Source: Ignavibacteriota bacterium
GTDB taxonomy: Bacteria > Bacteroidota > Ignavibacteria > UBA10030 > UBA6906
DNA: 33,649 bases
Direction: 5' to 3'
Assembly (NCBI GenBank): GCA_003158475.1
Contig: PMJR01000049.1
Location: forward strand, 14,078-47,726
Shown piece after piece: positions 9,587-17,236 of the stretch. Made by a program: the position numbers and the translations under genes. Position 1 is the stretch's first letter, and every line of letters begins with the position of its first letter. The notes below the pieces were generated by a model that saw nothing but the letters and a program-made list of their open reading frames with translations, was not told the DNA's origin and made no database searches.

Positions 9587-9657
9587 TGTCGGGTCGTCTA
9601 ATGGCAGGACAGCGGCCTTTGGAGCCGTGAGTAGAGGTTCGACTCCTCTCCCGACAG
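9587..9657 (+). tRNA. tRNA-Gln, anticodon TTG
   Basis: All four arms fold. The acceptor stem pairs 9587-9593 (TGTCGGG) with 9650-9656 (CCCGACA), 7 perfect pairs. The D stem is GTC/GAC. The anticodon stem is GCGGC at 9612-9616 with GCCGT at 9624-9628, loop CTTTGGA, anticodon TTG at 9619-9621, reading CAA. The T stem AGAGG/CCTCT (9633-9637, 9645-9649) carries the loop TTCGACT. The unpaired base 9657 is G, the expected glutamine discriminator. The 3' CCA is not encoded. The gene is in the same orientation as, and between, rplR and rpsE, so it is probably cotranscribed and cut out of the ribosomal protein mRNA. Confidence 0.95.
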
Positions 9658-9700
9658 CAGGACACAGCGGGGAGCATTTCATTGAAAGAGAGGGACAACG

Positions 9701-10226
9701 TTGGCACGTATCAAAGCGAGTGAACTGGAGTTGAAAGACAGGCTCGTCCACATCAACCGCGTCGCAAAGGTTGTGAAGGGGGGGCGCCGCTTCAGCTTCA
9801 ACGCCATCGTCGTCGTCGGCGACGGCAGGGGCCATGTCGGTATCGGCCTCGGGAAGGCGAACGAAGTGGCGGACGCTATCTGCCAAAGGCGTGGATGACG
9901 CGAAAAAGAACGTCGTTCTCGTGCCGATCGTGAACGGGACAATCCCGCACCCGGTGATAGGCAAGTTCGGTGCGGGTCGGGTGCTGCTGAAACCTGCCTC
10001 GCCGGGAACGGGCCTTATCGCGGGGGGAGGCGTCCGTGCGGTGCTCGAATCGGCCGGGGTCCGCGACGTGCTGACAAAGTCTATGGGATCTTCCAACCCC
10101 CACAACGTGGTCAAGGCCACGATGGCGGCGTTACTCAGCCTCGTGGATGCGAAATCCGTTGCGTCGCGCCGGGGTATGACTATACACGAACTGTTCGGGG
10201 CCGCCGCGGCTCCGGCATCGAACTAA
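9701..10226 (+). CDS. rpsE: 30S ribosomal protein S5, reading frame broken by one extra nucleotide
   Basis: S5 works in translational fidelity and mRNA unwinding. The first frame (TTG start 9701, AGAGGGA upstream) encodes the N-terminal dsRBD-like half through [16 protein letters not shown], then reads CQRRG and stops at TGA 9896-9898. The rest ([24 protein letters not shown] through [12 protein letters not shown]) continues in the +1 frame to the TAA at 10226. Family homologues read EAIxKGVEDAKK here, so one surplus base in TGCC at 9881-9884 accounts for the break. Without it the protein would be about 174 residues, normal for S5. The gene is essential and otherwise undamaged, so a sequencing or assembly indel is the likeliest cause. 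Confidence 0.93.
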
Positions 10227-10244
10227 GAATCACGGGTCGCCCCT

Positions 10245-10427
10245 ATGGCAAAGAAGCTGAAGATCACGCAGACCAGGAGCATCATAGACCAGATCGAACC
10301 GCAGAAGCGCACAATAAAGGCGCTGGGTCTCGGCCGGCCGAACTACTCGGTGGTCAAGAACGACACGCCGCAGATCCGCGGCATGATACGCAAGGTGATC
10401 CACCTGGTGCGTGTCGAAGAGGTCTGA
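10245..10427 (+). CDS. rpmD: 50S ribosomal protein L30
   Basis: L30 is a small large-subunit protein. The 60-residue product shows [13 protein letters not shown] and the diagnostic [24 protein letters not shown] segment, ending [10 protein letters not shown]. It lies 18 nt after rpsE. Its stop is followed at once by a strong stem-loop before rplO. Confidence 0.96.
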   Translation: MAKKLKITQTRSIIDQIEPQKRTIKALGLGRPNYSVVKNDTPQIRGMIRKVIHLVRVEEV

Positions 10428-10432
10428 CGGTC

Positions 10433-10464
10433 ATTGCGCGCCCTCTTCTTTCGGGGCGCGCAAT
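10433..10464 (+). promoter_or_regulatory. 11-bp perfect stem-loop between rpmD and rplO
   Basis: ATTGCGCGCCC at 10433-10443 pairs perfectly with GGGCGCGCAAT at 10454-10464 around a 10-nt pyrimidine-rich loop. It begins 5 nt after the rpmD stop. CCACAACGAAAAAAG follows, so no T run supports intrinsic termination on the plus strand, and expression must continue to rplO, secY and beyond. An mRNA processing or stability element, or a ribosomal protein binding site, are possible roles; the structure is seen, the role is inferred. Confidence 0.7.
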
Positions 10465-10506
10465 CCACAACGAAAAAAGTATTCTGCCAGCACCAGGAAC
10501 GAAACA

Positions 10507-10995
10507 ATGGCCAAAGACATACTCAGCAACATGAAGCCCGCCCCGGGATCCCGCAAGAAGCGGAAGCGGATCGGACGCGGACAGGGCTCGGGACACGGCG
10601 GGACCTCCACGCGCGGCCACAAGGGTGCCGGTTCGCGCTCCGGGACGCGACACAGGGCATGGTTCGAGGGGGGGCAGATGCCCCTCGTCCGCCGCATTCC
10701 CAAGCGCGGTTTCCACAGCCCTTTCAGGGTGGAGTACCAGGTTGTCAATATCCAGACGCTGCAGAAGCTGGCGACCGACGGAAAAGTGACGGGAGGAGTC
10801 GTGACTCCCGAGCTCCTTGCGAAGCTCGGCGTGGTCAAAGGGTCCGCGATTCCGGTGAAGGTGCTCGGCACGGGCGAGATCACGGCGAAACTCGAGATCG
10901 CGGCGCACGCGTTCAGCAAATCCGCCGTCCGGAAAATCGAGACCGCCGGCGGCAAGGCTCAGACGATAAGCTCAACTCCGAAGACGAATGGCTAA
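10507..10995 (+). CDS. rplO: 50S ribosomal protein L15
   Basis: L15 is a late-assembly large-subunit protein. From ATG 10507 the product is 162 residues: the basic glycine-rich N terminus (KKRKRIGRGQGSGHGGTSTR, then GHKGAGSRSG) and the globular C-terminal part with VVTPELLAKLGVVK and AHAFSKSAVRKIETAGG. An in-frame GTG-like opening at 10411 would add unrelated residues across the stem-loop and was rejected; AGGA at 10495-10498 supports ATG 10507. The end overlaps secY by 8 nt. Confidence 0.95.
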   Translation: MAKDILSNMKPAPGSRKKRKRIGRGQGSGHGGTSTRGHKGAGSRSGTRHRAWFEGGQMPLVRRIPKRGFHSPFRVEYQVVNIQTLQKLATDGKVTGGVVTPELLAKLGVVKGSAIPVKVLGTGEITAKLEIAAHAFSKSAVRKIETAGGKAQTISSTPKTNG

Positions 10996-12313
10996 TATCG
11001 CCGAAAGCATACGCAATGTCCTGAAGATACAGGAGCTCCGCACCCGGCTGATGTTCACTGCGGCGCTTCTGATCGTTGTCCGGATAGGCGCCCACGTGAC
11101 GCTGCCGGGTGTCGACGCGCCCCTCCTGGCGCGGGCGGAGGCCAGCCAGGCCGCCAACACGCTGTTCGGACTGTACGACCTGTTTGTCGGCGGCGCGTTC
11201 AAGAACGCGGCGATCTTTGCGCTCGGGATCATGCCGTACATCAGCTCCTCGATCATTCTCCAGCTTCTCGGGGCGGTTGTGCCGTACTTCCAGAAACTTT
11301 CGAAAGAAGGGGAAGAAGGACGGAAGAAGCTGAACCAGCTCACACGGTACGGCACCGTGGTCGTGGCCGCCCTGCAGGGATGGGGTGTGAGCGTGCGGCT
11401 GACGAGCCTGACGCTGGAAGGGCAGCCGATCGTTCCCTTCGAGATCCAGGGGTTCGCCTTCACGATGAGCACCGTCCTGTTTCTCACCGCCGGGACGATG
11501 TTCATGATGTGGCTCGGTGAACAGATCACGGAGCGGGGGATGGGGAACGGGATTTCGCTCATCATTTTTATCGGCATCATCGCCCGCTTCCCCCACTCGA
11601 TCGTGGACCAGTTCCGCGTGGGTTCGAACCTGATCATCGACGTACTCATCGTTGCGGTGATGGTGCTGATTATCGCCGGGGTGGTTCTGGTGACGCAGGG
11701 GACGCGGCGTATCCCCGTCCAGTACGCCAAGCGGGTCGTCGGCCGGAAAGTCTACGGGGGAGTCACCCAGTACATACCGCTGCGCGTCAACACGGCCGGC
11801 GTCATGCCGATCATATTCGCGCAATCGATCATGTTCATACCGAGCACGATCCTGACCTTCTTCCCCGAGAGCGAGTTCATGCAGACGCTGGCGGGATACT
11901 TTCAGTACACCTCGCTCACCTATTCCTTTTTCTACGCGGTGATGATCGTGTTCTTCACCTATTTCTACACGGCCATCGCGTTTAACCCCAAGGACGTCTC
12001 GGAAAACATGCAGAAGCAGGGGGGGTTCATTCCCGGGATACGCCCGGGCAAGCACACGTCCGACTTCATCGACAATATCCTGACAAAAATAACGTTGCCG
12101 GGGTCGATATTCCTGGCGATCATCGCGATCCTTCCGGCGTTCGTGACGCGGTTCGGCGTCGCCCAGACGTTTGCGCAGTTCTTCGGCGGCACCAGTTTGC
12201 TTATCATGGTCGGCGTTGCACTCGACACGCTCCAGCAGGTGGAGTCGCACCTGCTCATGCGACACTATGACGGGTTCATGAAGTCCGGAAAAATGAAGGG
12301 ACGTCTGCGCTAG
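10988..12313 (+). CDS. secY: Protein translocase subunit SecY
   Basis: SecY is the channel of the Sec translocon in the inner membrane. The 441-residue protein has about ten hydrophobic segments, starting with LMFTAALLIVVRIGAHVTLPG and including the conserved GIMPYISSSIILQLL and RGMGNGISLIIFIGI. The cytoplasmic loop QGTRRIPVQYAKRVVG, important for SecA and ribosome contact, is intact, as is the C-terminal SHLLMRHYDGFMKSGKMKGR. It overlaps rplO by 8 nt, as is common for this pair, and is followed 9 nt later by map. Confidence 0.97.
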   Translation: MANIAESIRNVLKIQELRTRLMFTAALLIVVRIGAHVTLPGVDAPLLARAEASQAANTLFGLYDLFVGGAFKNAAIFALGIMPYISSSIILQLLGAVVPYFQKLSKEGEEGRKKLNQLTRYGTVVVAALQGWGVSVRLTSLTLEGQPIVPFEIQGFAFTMSTVLFLTAGTMFMMWLGEQITERGMGNGISLIIFIGIIARFPHSIVDQFRVGSNLIIDVLIVAVMVLIIAGVVLVTQGTRRIPVQYAKRVVGRKVYGGVTQYIPLRVNTAGVMPIIFAQSIMFIPSTILTFFPESEFMQTLAGYFQYTSLTYSFFYAVMIVFFTYFYTAIAFNPKDVSENMQKQGGFIPGIRPGKHTSDFIDNILTKITLPGSIFLAIIAILPAFVTRFGVAQTFAQFFGGTSLLIMVGVALDTLQQVESHLLMRHYDGFMKSGKMKGRLR

Positions 12314-12322
12314 ACGGCACTC

Positions 12323-13087
12323 ATGGCACATGTGCCTGTCAAAAACTCGCGTGAGATCGGGCTGATGAAGGAGAGCTGCCGCATCGTCGCGGAGGTGCTT
12401 GCCCTGATCGGATCGCGGATCGCCTCCGGCGTGCGGACCCGTGATCTCGATCGGGTGGCCGAGGAGTATATCCGGACCCGGGGCGGAGAGCCGGCCTTCA
12501 AGGGATACGGTCATGACCGGCGCAACCTGTTTCCCGGGACGCTCTGCGTCTCGATCGACGATGAAGTGGTTCACGGTATACCCGGCGGAGGGACGATCGA
12601 GGAGGGGCAGGTGGTCTCGATCGACGTGGGGGTGAAGAAGAACGGCTACTACGGAGACGGGGCGCGGACGTTTCCCGTCGGGAGGGTTTCGGAGGAGAAG
12701 TCGCGGCTCCTGCGCGTGACGGAAGAGGCGCTCCTCCTGGGGATTGCGGAGGCGCGGTCCGGGAATCATCTGCACGACGTGTCCGCAGCGGTCCAGCGCC
12801 ATGTCGAGGCTGCGGGGTTCTCCGTCGTACGGGACCTCGTGGGACACGGGATCGGCAAAAACCTGCACGAGGATCCCGCGATACCGAACTACGGGGAACC
12901 GGGGACAGGGGTGCTGCTGAAAGAAGGGATGGCGCTGGCCATCGAGCCGATGGTGAATGCAGGGACCCACCGGGTCACTGTGGGGGACGACGGGTGGACG
13001 GTCCGCACGGCGGACGGGAAGCCGTCGGCGCATTTCGAACATACGATAGTTGTCACGACGGGAGAAGCGGAAATCCTCACCCGGTAG
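12323..13087 (+). CDS. map: Methionine aminopeptidase, type I
   Basis: This cytosolic metalloenzyme removes the initiator methionine from nascent proteins. The 254-residue pita-bread fold carries all five metal ligands: D101, D112, H175, E208 and E239, plus substrate-contacting H84 in DEVVHGIPG. There is no N-terminal zinc-finger extension, so it is the short type Ia form. The secY-map-infA order without adk resembles Bacteroidota and relatives. ATG 12323 is 9 nt after the secY stop. Confidence 0.96.
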   Translation: MAHVPVKNSREIGLMKESCRIVAEVLALIGSRIASGVRTRDLDRVAEEYIRTRGGEPAFKGYGHDRRNLFPGTLCVSIDDEVVHGIPGGGTIEEGQVVSIDVGVKKNGYYGDGARTFPVGRVSEEKSRLLRVTEEALLLGIAEARSGNHLHDVSAAVQRHVEAAGFSVVRDLVGHGIGKNLHEDPAIPNYGEPGTGVLLKEGMALAIEPMVNAGTHRVTVGDDGWTVRTADGKPSAHFEHTIVVTTGEAEILTR

Positions 13088-13104
13088 TTACGGGTCGGTT
13101 ACCT

Positions 13105-13323
13105 ATGGCAAAACAAGGTCCAATCAAAGTCGACGGCGTCATCACCGAGACACTCCCCAACGCGATGTTCAAGGTGAGTCTCGAGAACGGCCACAATGTC
13201 CTTGCGCACATTTCAGGGAAGATGAGAATGAATTTCATCAAAATCCTTGTGGGCGACAAGGTGACTGTCGAGCTTTCGCCGTATGATCTGACGAAAGGTC
13301 GGATCACGTACAGGTATAAATGA
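13105..13323 (+). CDS. infA: Translation initiation factor IF-1
   Basis: IF-1 occupies the A site during initiation. From ATG 13105 the protein is 72 residues, exactly the usual length: [20 protein letters not shown], the OB-fold core [22 protein letters not shown] and the ending [14 protein letters not shown] longer in-frame opening from 12994 overlaps map and lacks homology. No strong ribosome binding site is visible; the 17-nt gap from map suggests coupling. Confidence 0.96.
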   Translation: MAKQGPIKVDGVITETLPNAMFKVSLENGHNVLAHISGKMRMNFIKILVGDKVTVELSPYDLTKGRITYRYK

Positions 13324-13336
13324 CGGGGTTCTCAAA

Positions 13337-13450
13337 ATGAAAGTCCGGTCGTCGGTCAAGAAAATTTGCATCAACTGCAAGATCATACGGCGCAAAGGTG
13401 TCGTTCGCGTGATCTGCAAGAATCCGAAACACAAACAGCGTCAGGGTTAA
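13337..13450 (+). CDS. rpmJ: 50S ribosomal protein L36, zinc-binding form
   Basis: This 37-residue gene starts [19 protein letters not shown] and ends in KHKQRQG. Zinc ligands C11, C14, C27 and H32 form the C-x2-C-x12-C-x4-H ribbon of the C+ form. L36 is the smallest large-subunit protein and is placed between infA and rpsM as in most bacteria, 13 nt after infA and 18 nt before rpsM. Confidence 0.96.
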   Translation: MKVRSSVKKICINCKIIRRKGVVRVICKNPKHKQRQG

Positions 13451-13468
13451 GAAGGAGGAGGATGCCCT

Positions 13469-13852
13469 TTGGCTCGTATTGCAGGAATAGATCTGCCGAA
13501 GAAGAAACGCTCTGAAATCGGTCTCACGTATATCTACGGGATCGGCCGGACATCGTCGTGCGCCATCCTGACGAAGGCGGGAGTCGATGTCAACAAGAAG
13601 ATCGGGGACCTCAACGACGACGAAGTCGCGAAGATCCGCGCCATCATCACCGCCGATTTCAAGGTGGAAGGCGCCCTCCGCAGCGAGACGCAGATGAACA
13701 TCAAGCGTCTGATGGATATCGGATGCTACCGCGGGATCCGGCACCGCAAGGGGCTTCCCGTCAGGGGTCAGCGAACGAGGACGAACTCGCGAACACGCAA
13801 GGGGCGCCGCAAGACCGTCGCAGGGAAGAAGAAAGTCGCCGCCAAAACGTAA
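13469..13852 (+). CDS. rpsM: 30S ribosomal protein S13
   Basis: S13 is at the top of the 30S head and contacts S19 and the P-site tRNA. The start is TTG at 13469, supported by the invariant [13 protein letters not shown] opening and GAAGGAGGAG at 13451-13460; the nearby ATG 13462 is out of frame. The helix-two-turn-helix [10 protein letters not shown] and the C-terminal [18 protein letters not shown] are conserved. Length is 127 residues. Confidence 0.96.
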   Translation: MARIAGIDLPKKKRSEIGLTYIYGIGRTSSCAILTKAGVDVNKKIGDLNDDEVAKIRAIITADFKVEGALRSETQMNIKRLMDIGCYRGIRHRKGLPVRGQRTRTNSRTRKGRRKTVAGKKKVAAKT

Positions 13853-13899
13853 GCCAAAACGTACGTTTGTCAGAGGCATACTAACACGAGGAGGAACGA

Positions 13900-14313
13900 G
13901 TGGCCAAAACCGCTCCGGCAGCCGGTGGGGCTGCAGAGGTTGTCAAGAAGAAAAAAAAGATCCAGGTCGACGTCAGTGGCAAGGCGTTCATCAAGGCCAC
14001 GTTCAACAACGTCATCGTGACGATCACGGACGTGTACGGCAACACCATCAGCTGGTCGTCCGCCGGCAAGAACGGCTTCAAGGGGTCGCGGAAGAACACG
14101 CCGTTTGCCGCGCAGGTCTCCGCCGAAGCGGCGGCAAAGGCCGCGCACGACCTGGGTTTGCGCAAGGTGGAGGTCTTCGTGAAGGGTCCGGGCTCGGGGC
14201 GCGAAGCGGCAATCAGGGCGCTCCAGGTGACAGGACTGGAGATCTCGAGCATCCGCGACGTGACGCCGATTCCCCACAACGGGTGTCGCCCGCCGAAACG
14301 GCGGAGAGTCTAA
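13900..14313 (+). CDS. rpsK: 30S ribosomal protein S11
   Basis: S11 forms part of the platform and the mRNA exit site. GTG 13900 with an upstream GAGGAGG is the start. After a basic N-terminal segment (about 20 residues, Lys-rich), the core reads [21 protein letters not shown] and [20 protein letters not shown], ending [18 protein letters not shown], the family signature. Length is 137 residues, slightly longer than usual because of the N terminus. Confidence 0.96.
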   Translation: MAKTAPAAGGAAEVVKKKKKIQVDVSGKAFIKATFNNVIVTITDVYGNTISWSSAGKNGFKGSRKNTPFAAQVSAEAAAKAAHDLGLRKVEVFVKGPGSGREAAIRALQVTGLEISSIRDVTPIPHNGCRPPKRRRV

Positions 14314-14353
14314 ACCACGATGGCAATCTAGAGACTGAGCAGGAAGAAATTCT

Positions 14354-14983
14354 ATGGCACGATACACCGATGCGAGTTGCAGGCTGTGCAGGCGCGAGAA
14401 ACAGAAGCTGTTCCTGAAGGGGACCAAGTGCTTCACCGAGAAGTGTCCGGTGGAACGGCGTGCGTTTCCTCCCGGGCAGCACGGCCAGAGCCGGCGGACC
14501 AAGATCTCCGAATACGGCGTGCAGCTGCGCGAGAAGCAGAAGGTACGGCGCATGTATGGCCTGCAGGAGAAGCAGTTCAGGAACACCTTCGAGCGTGCGC
14601 TGAAGCAGACCGGGCGCACGGGCGAGACGCTGGTCAAGCTGCTCGAACGCCGTCTGGACAACGTGGTCTACAGGCTCGGGCTTGCCCCCTCACGCAAGGC
14701 GGCGCGCCAGCTTGTCAATCACGGCCACTTCCTGGTCAACAACCACTCGGTGGACATCCCGTCGTACCTCCTGAAGGCGGGGGACTCGATCCAGGTGCGC
14801 GACAAGAGCAAGAAGCTCGAAATCCTGCACGCGTCCATGAAGAGGATGAAGGACACGGCGATGCTGCCGTGGCTGAGTCTGGACAAGGCCGCAATGGTCG
14901 GGATCTTCCTGAACGTCCCCGAAAGGGCGGATATCCCGTTGAACGCCGACGAGCAGCTGATCGTCGAACTCTATTCAAAATGA
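14354..14983 (+). CDS. rpsD: 30S ribosomal protein S4
   Basis: S4 is a primary 16S rRNA-binding protein and, in E. coli, the repressor of the alpha operon. The 209-residue protein has an N-terminal zinc site with C9, C12, C26 and C31, then the S4 RNA-binding domain (LDNVVYRLGLAPSRKAARQLV and GHFLVNNHSVDIPSY) and the VPERADIPLNADEQLIVELYSK ending. It lies between rpsK and rpoA as expected. Confidence 0.97.
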   Translation: MARYTDASCRLCRREKQKLFLKGTKCFTEKCPVERRAFPPGQHGQSRRTKISEYGVQLREKQKVRRMYGLQEKQFRNTFERALKQTGRTGETLVKLLERRLDNVVYRLGLAPSRKAARQLVNHGHFLVNNHSVDIPSYLLKAGDSIQVRDKSKKLEILHASMKRMKDTAMLPWLSLDKAAMVGIFLNVPERADIPLNADEQLIVELYSK

Positions 14984-15011
14984 GTCAAAGTCAAGAGAAG
15001 GTGGGAACGCT

Positions 15012-15998
15012 ATGACAACAGGAACGATCCAGATGCCGGAGAAAATCCAGCTCGACGAGTCGACGTACTCGCCGACGTTCGGCCGGTTCATCGTCCACCC
15101 GCTGGAAAAAGGCTTCGGCGTAACCATCGGGAACGCAATGCGGCGCGTGCTCCTCTCGTCCCTCCCCGGGTTCGCCATCACCGCCTTCAGGGTGGACGGA
15201 GTCCAGCATGAATTCTCCACCATCCCCGGAGTCGTCGAGGACGTCCCGGATATGGTGCTGAACCTGAAGCAGGTGCGGATGAAGCTTATCAACAAGAAGA
15301 CCAACCGCATCGTCGTGCCTCTGAAAGGGCCCATGGACTTCACGGCCGGCGAGATCCAGAAGGCGACGCCGGATGCGGAAATCCTGAATCCGAAGCTGCA
15401 CATCGCGACGCTGAACTCCGAGGCGAACTTCGAGCTCGACCTTCGGATCGGACGGGGGATCGGCTACGTCGTGGCCGAGGAAAACAAGTCCCTGGATCAG
15501 ACGCTCGGGGTCATCCCGATCGACTCGGTCTTCACGCCTATCGTCAACGTCCGCTACTTCGTTGAGACGACCCGCGTGGGACAGCAGACCGACTACGAGA
15601 AGCTGACAATCGAGCTCGACACCGACGGGTCGATTACACCGGACGATGCGCTCGCGTATGCCGGGAAGATCCTGCGCGACCATATCCAGCTCTTCATCAA
15701 CTTCGACATGGAGCCTGAGGCCCCGAAGGAGGAGTCGGCGCAGGACGCGGAGTTCGCGCGCATCCGGAAGGTGCTCCTGACGCCGGTGGACGAACTCGAG
15801 CTCTCGGTCCGCTCGCACAATTGCCTGCGCGCCGCGAACATCAAGACCATTGCCGACCTCGTGCGCCGCGACGAAGGCGAGCTCCTCAAGTTCCGCAATT
15901 TCGGGCGGAAGTCGCTCGCCGAGCTCGCGGAGATCATCGAAGCGGAGAAACTCACCTTCGGCATGGACGTCACGAAGTACCTGAAAGAAGGGGAGTGA
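15012..15998 (+). CDS. rpoA: DNA-directed RNA polymerase subunit alpha
   Basis: The alpha dimer is the assembly platform of RNA polymerase. The N-terminal domain (about residues 1-235) contains FGVTIGNAMRRVLLSSLPG and VEDVPDMVLNLK, needed for dimerisation. After a flexible acidic linker near residues 235-255, the C-terminal domain carries ELSVRSHNCLRAANIKTIADL and the helix-hairpin-helix segment FRNFGRKSLAELAEII that binds UP elements and activators. At 328 residues it is full length. It is 28 nt after rpsD and 51 nt before rplQ. Confidence 0.97.
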   Translation: MTTGTIQMPEKIQLDESTYSPTFGRFIVHPLEKGFGVTIGNAMRRVLLSSLPGFAITAFRVDGVQHEFSTIPGVVEDVPDMVLNLKQVRMKLINKKTNRIVVPLKGPMDFTAGEIQKATPDAEILNPKLHIATLNSEANFELDLRIGRGIGYVVAEENKSLDQTLGVIPIDSVFTPIVNVRYFVETTRVGQQTDYEKLTIELDTDGSITPDDALAYAGKILRDHIQLFINFDMEPEAPKEESAQDAEFARIRKVLLTPVDELELSVRSHNCLRAANIKTIADLVRRDEGELLKFRNFGRKSLAELAEIIEAEKLTFGMDVTKYLKEGE

Positions 15999-16049
15999 TT
16001 CCCCCGCACGCAAGGGAACGTCATTCACTGTTGAAACCGGATTGCCATC

Positions 16050-16616
16050 ATGCGACACCGCAAGTCAGGCCGTAAGCTCAAACGCACCGCAAGCCACCGC
16101 CGCGCGACGCTCGCCGCGCTCTCCACAGCGCTGCTGCGCCACAAGAGGATCACCACCACCGTTGCGAAGGCGAAAGAGACCCGGATGGTGGTGGAGAAGC
16201 TGATCACCCGCGCGAAGAACGCCGTCGCGAAGACCGACGCCCCGGCGACGGGCGTGCACGCCCGGCGGGAAGTGGGCCGCCTGATCAAGGATCGCGACGT
16301 TATCGGCGAGCTCTTCGCGACCATCGCTCCCAGGGTGGCCGGCCGTGCAGGAGGGTACACCCGGATCGTAAAACTCGGCCAGAGGTACGGCGACGGTGCG
16401 GAGATGGCGGTGATCGAACTCGTGGATTTCAATGCCGGACAGGACGCGGCAGAAAAGAAGCCGGCCGCCCCGAAGGCGAAGAAGCAGCCGCGCCGCACGC
16501 CTTCAAAGAAGAAGGCCGCCGGAAGCCCCCCGCCCGCTCCCCCTGTTGAGGAGAGTGCGGCGACAGGAAAGAAGAAGGAGCCCCCGCAGGACGCAGGTGC
16601 CAAAGGGTCGCGGTAA
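16050..16616 (+). CDS. rplQ: 50S ribosomal protein L17 with Pro/Lys-rich C-terminal tail
   Basis: L17 lies near the tunnel exit. Residues 1 to about 128 are a standard L17: [35 protein letters not shown] and [20 protein letters not shown]. The last 60 residues are a low-complexity Lys/Pro/Ala tail that usual L17 (about 115-125 residues) lacks; total length is 188. The tail contains both basic runs and a PPPAPP patch, so it should be disordered. It is the last ribosomal protein gene of the block. Confidence 0.95.
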   Translation: MRHRKSGRKLKRTASHRRATLAALSTALLRHKRITTTVAKAKETRMVVEKLITRAKNAVAKTDAPATGVHARREVGRLIKDRDVIGELFATIAPRVAGRAGGYTRIVKLGQRYGDGAEMAVIELVDFNAGQDAAEKKPAAPKAKKQPRRTPSKKKAAGSPPPAPPVEESAATGKKKEPPQDAGAKGSR

Positions 16617-16639
16617 ACGGGCCCTTCTCGTCCTCCGCC

Positions 16640-17227
16640 ATGAAAATCACCTCTGCTGAATTTGTCCTCGGTGCCGCGAACCTCCGCCAGCTCCCGAAAG
16701 ACGGACTGAGGGAGATTGCATTCCTCGGCCGTTCGAACGTCGGCAAATCCTCGTTGCTGAACAAGCTCTGCGGGCGGAAATCGCTCGCGCGGGCGAGCGC
16801 CGAACCGGGGAAAACCCGCGAGCTGAACTACTACGTCATCAACAGGCAGTGGTATTTTGTCGATCTCCCGGGATACGGGTACGCAAAGCTCCCCGAACAG
16901 ATCCGTTCCAGCTGGGGAAAGCTCATCGAACAGTACCTCAAATCGCGCAAGGAACTTGCCCTGGTGATACAGCTTATCGATGCGCGTCACGAGCCGACGG
17001 AGCTCGACCTGATGATGGTGGGATGGCTCGACTACTACGGCATACCGTTCGTTATCGCGCTGACAAAGGCCGATAAGCTCCCGGCGAGCAAGATGCCCCG
17101 GTTCATCTCGGCTGCAAAGGAGCACTTCGCGGGTTTCGCGCACTGCAAGGAGATCATCCCGGTCTCCTCGGTCAGCGGAGTCGGGAAATCCGAGGTTCTC
17201 CACTGCATCGCCGCCCACCTTGACTGA
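16640..17227 (+). CDS. engB: Ribosome assembly GTPase EngB (YsxC/YihA family)
   Basis: EngB GTPases act in maturation of the 50S subunit. The 195-residue TRAFAC GTPase shows G1 GRSNVGKS at residues 30-37, the G2 region PGKTRELNYY, G3 DLPGYGYAKLP, G4 TKAD and G5 VSSVSGVG. Length matches the family. It starts at ATG 16640, 23 nt after rplQ and 9 nt before serA, so it appears to belong to the ribosomal protein transcription unit, fitting its assembly role. Confidence 0.96.
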   Translation: MKITSAEFVLGAANLRQLPKDGLREIAFLGRSNVGKSSLLNKLCGRKSLARASAEPGKTRELNYYVINRQWYFVDLPGYGYAKLPEQIRSSWGKLIEQYLKSRKELALVIQLIDARHEPTELDLMMVGWLDYYGIPFVIALTKADKLPASKMPRFISAAKEHFAGFAHCKEIIPVSSVSGVGKSEVLHCIAAHLD

Positions 17228-17236
17228 AGTCGCTCC

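Noticed and set aside
9881-9898. Programmed +1 frameshift in rpsE as the primary explanation
   Set aside because: There is no internal Shine-Dalgarno-like stimulator as in prfB, and slipping at the TGA loses conserved residues; a simple 1-nt insertion error fits better.
10913-13042. 709-codon open frame on the minus strand
   Set aside because: It is opposite secY and map, both intact, and its translation is rich in Arg, His and Asp without any motif.
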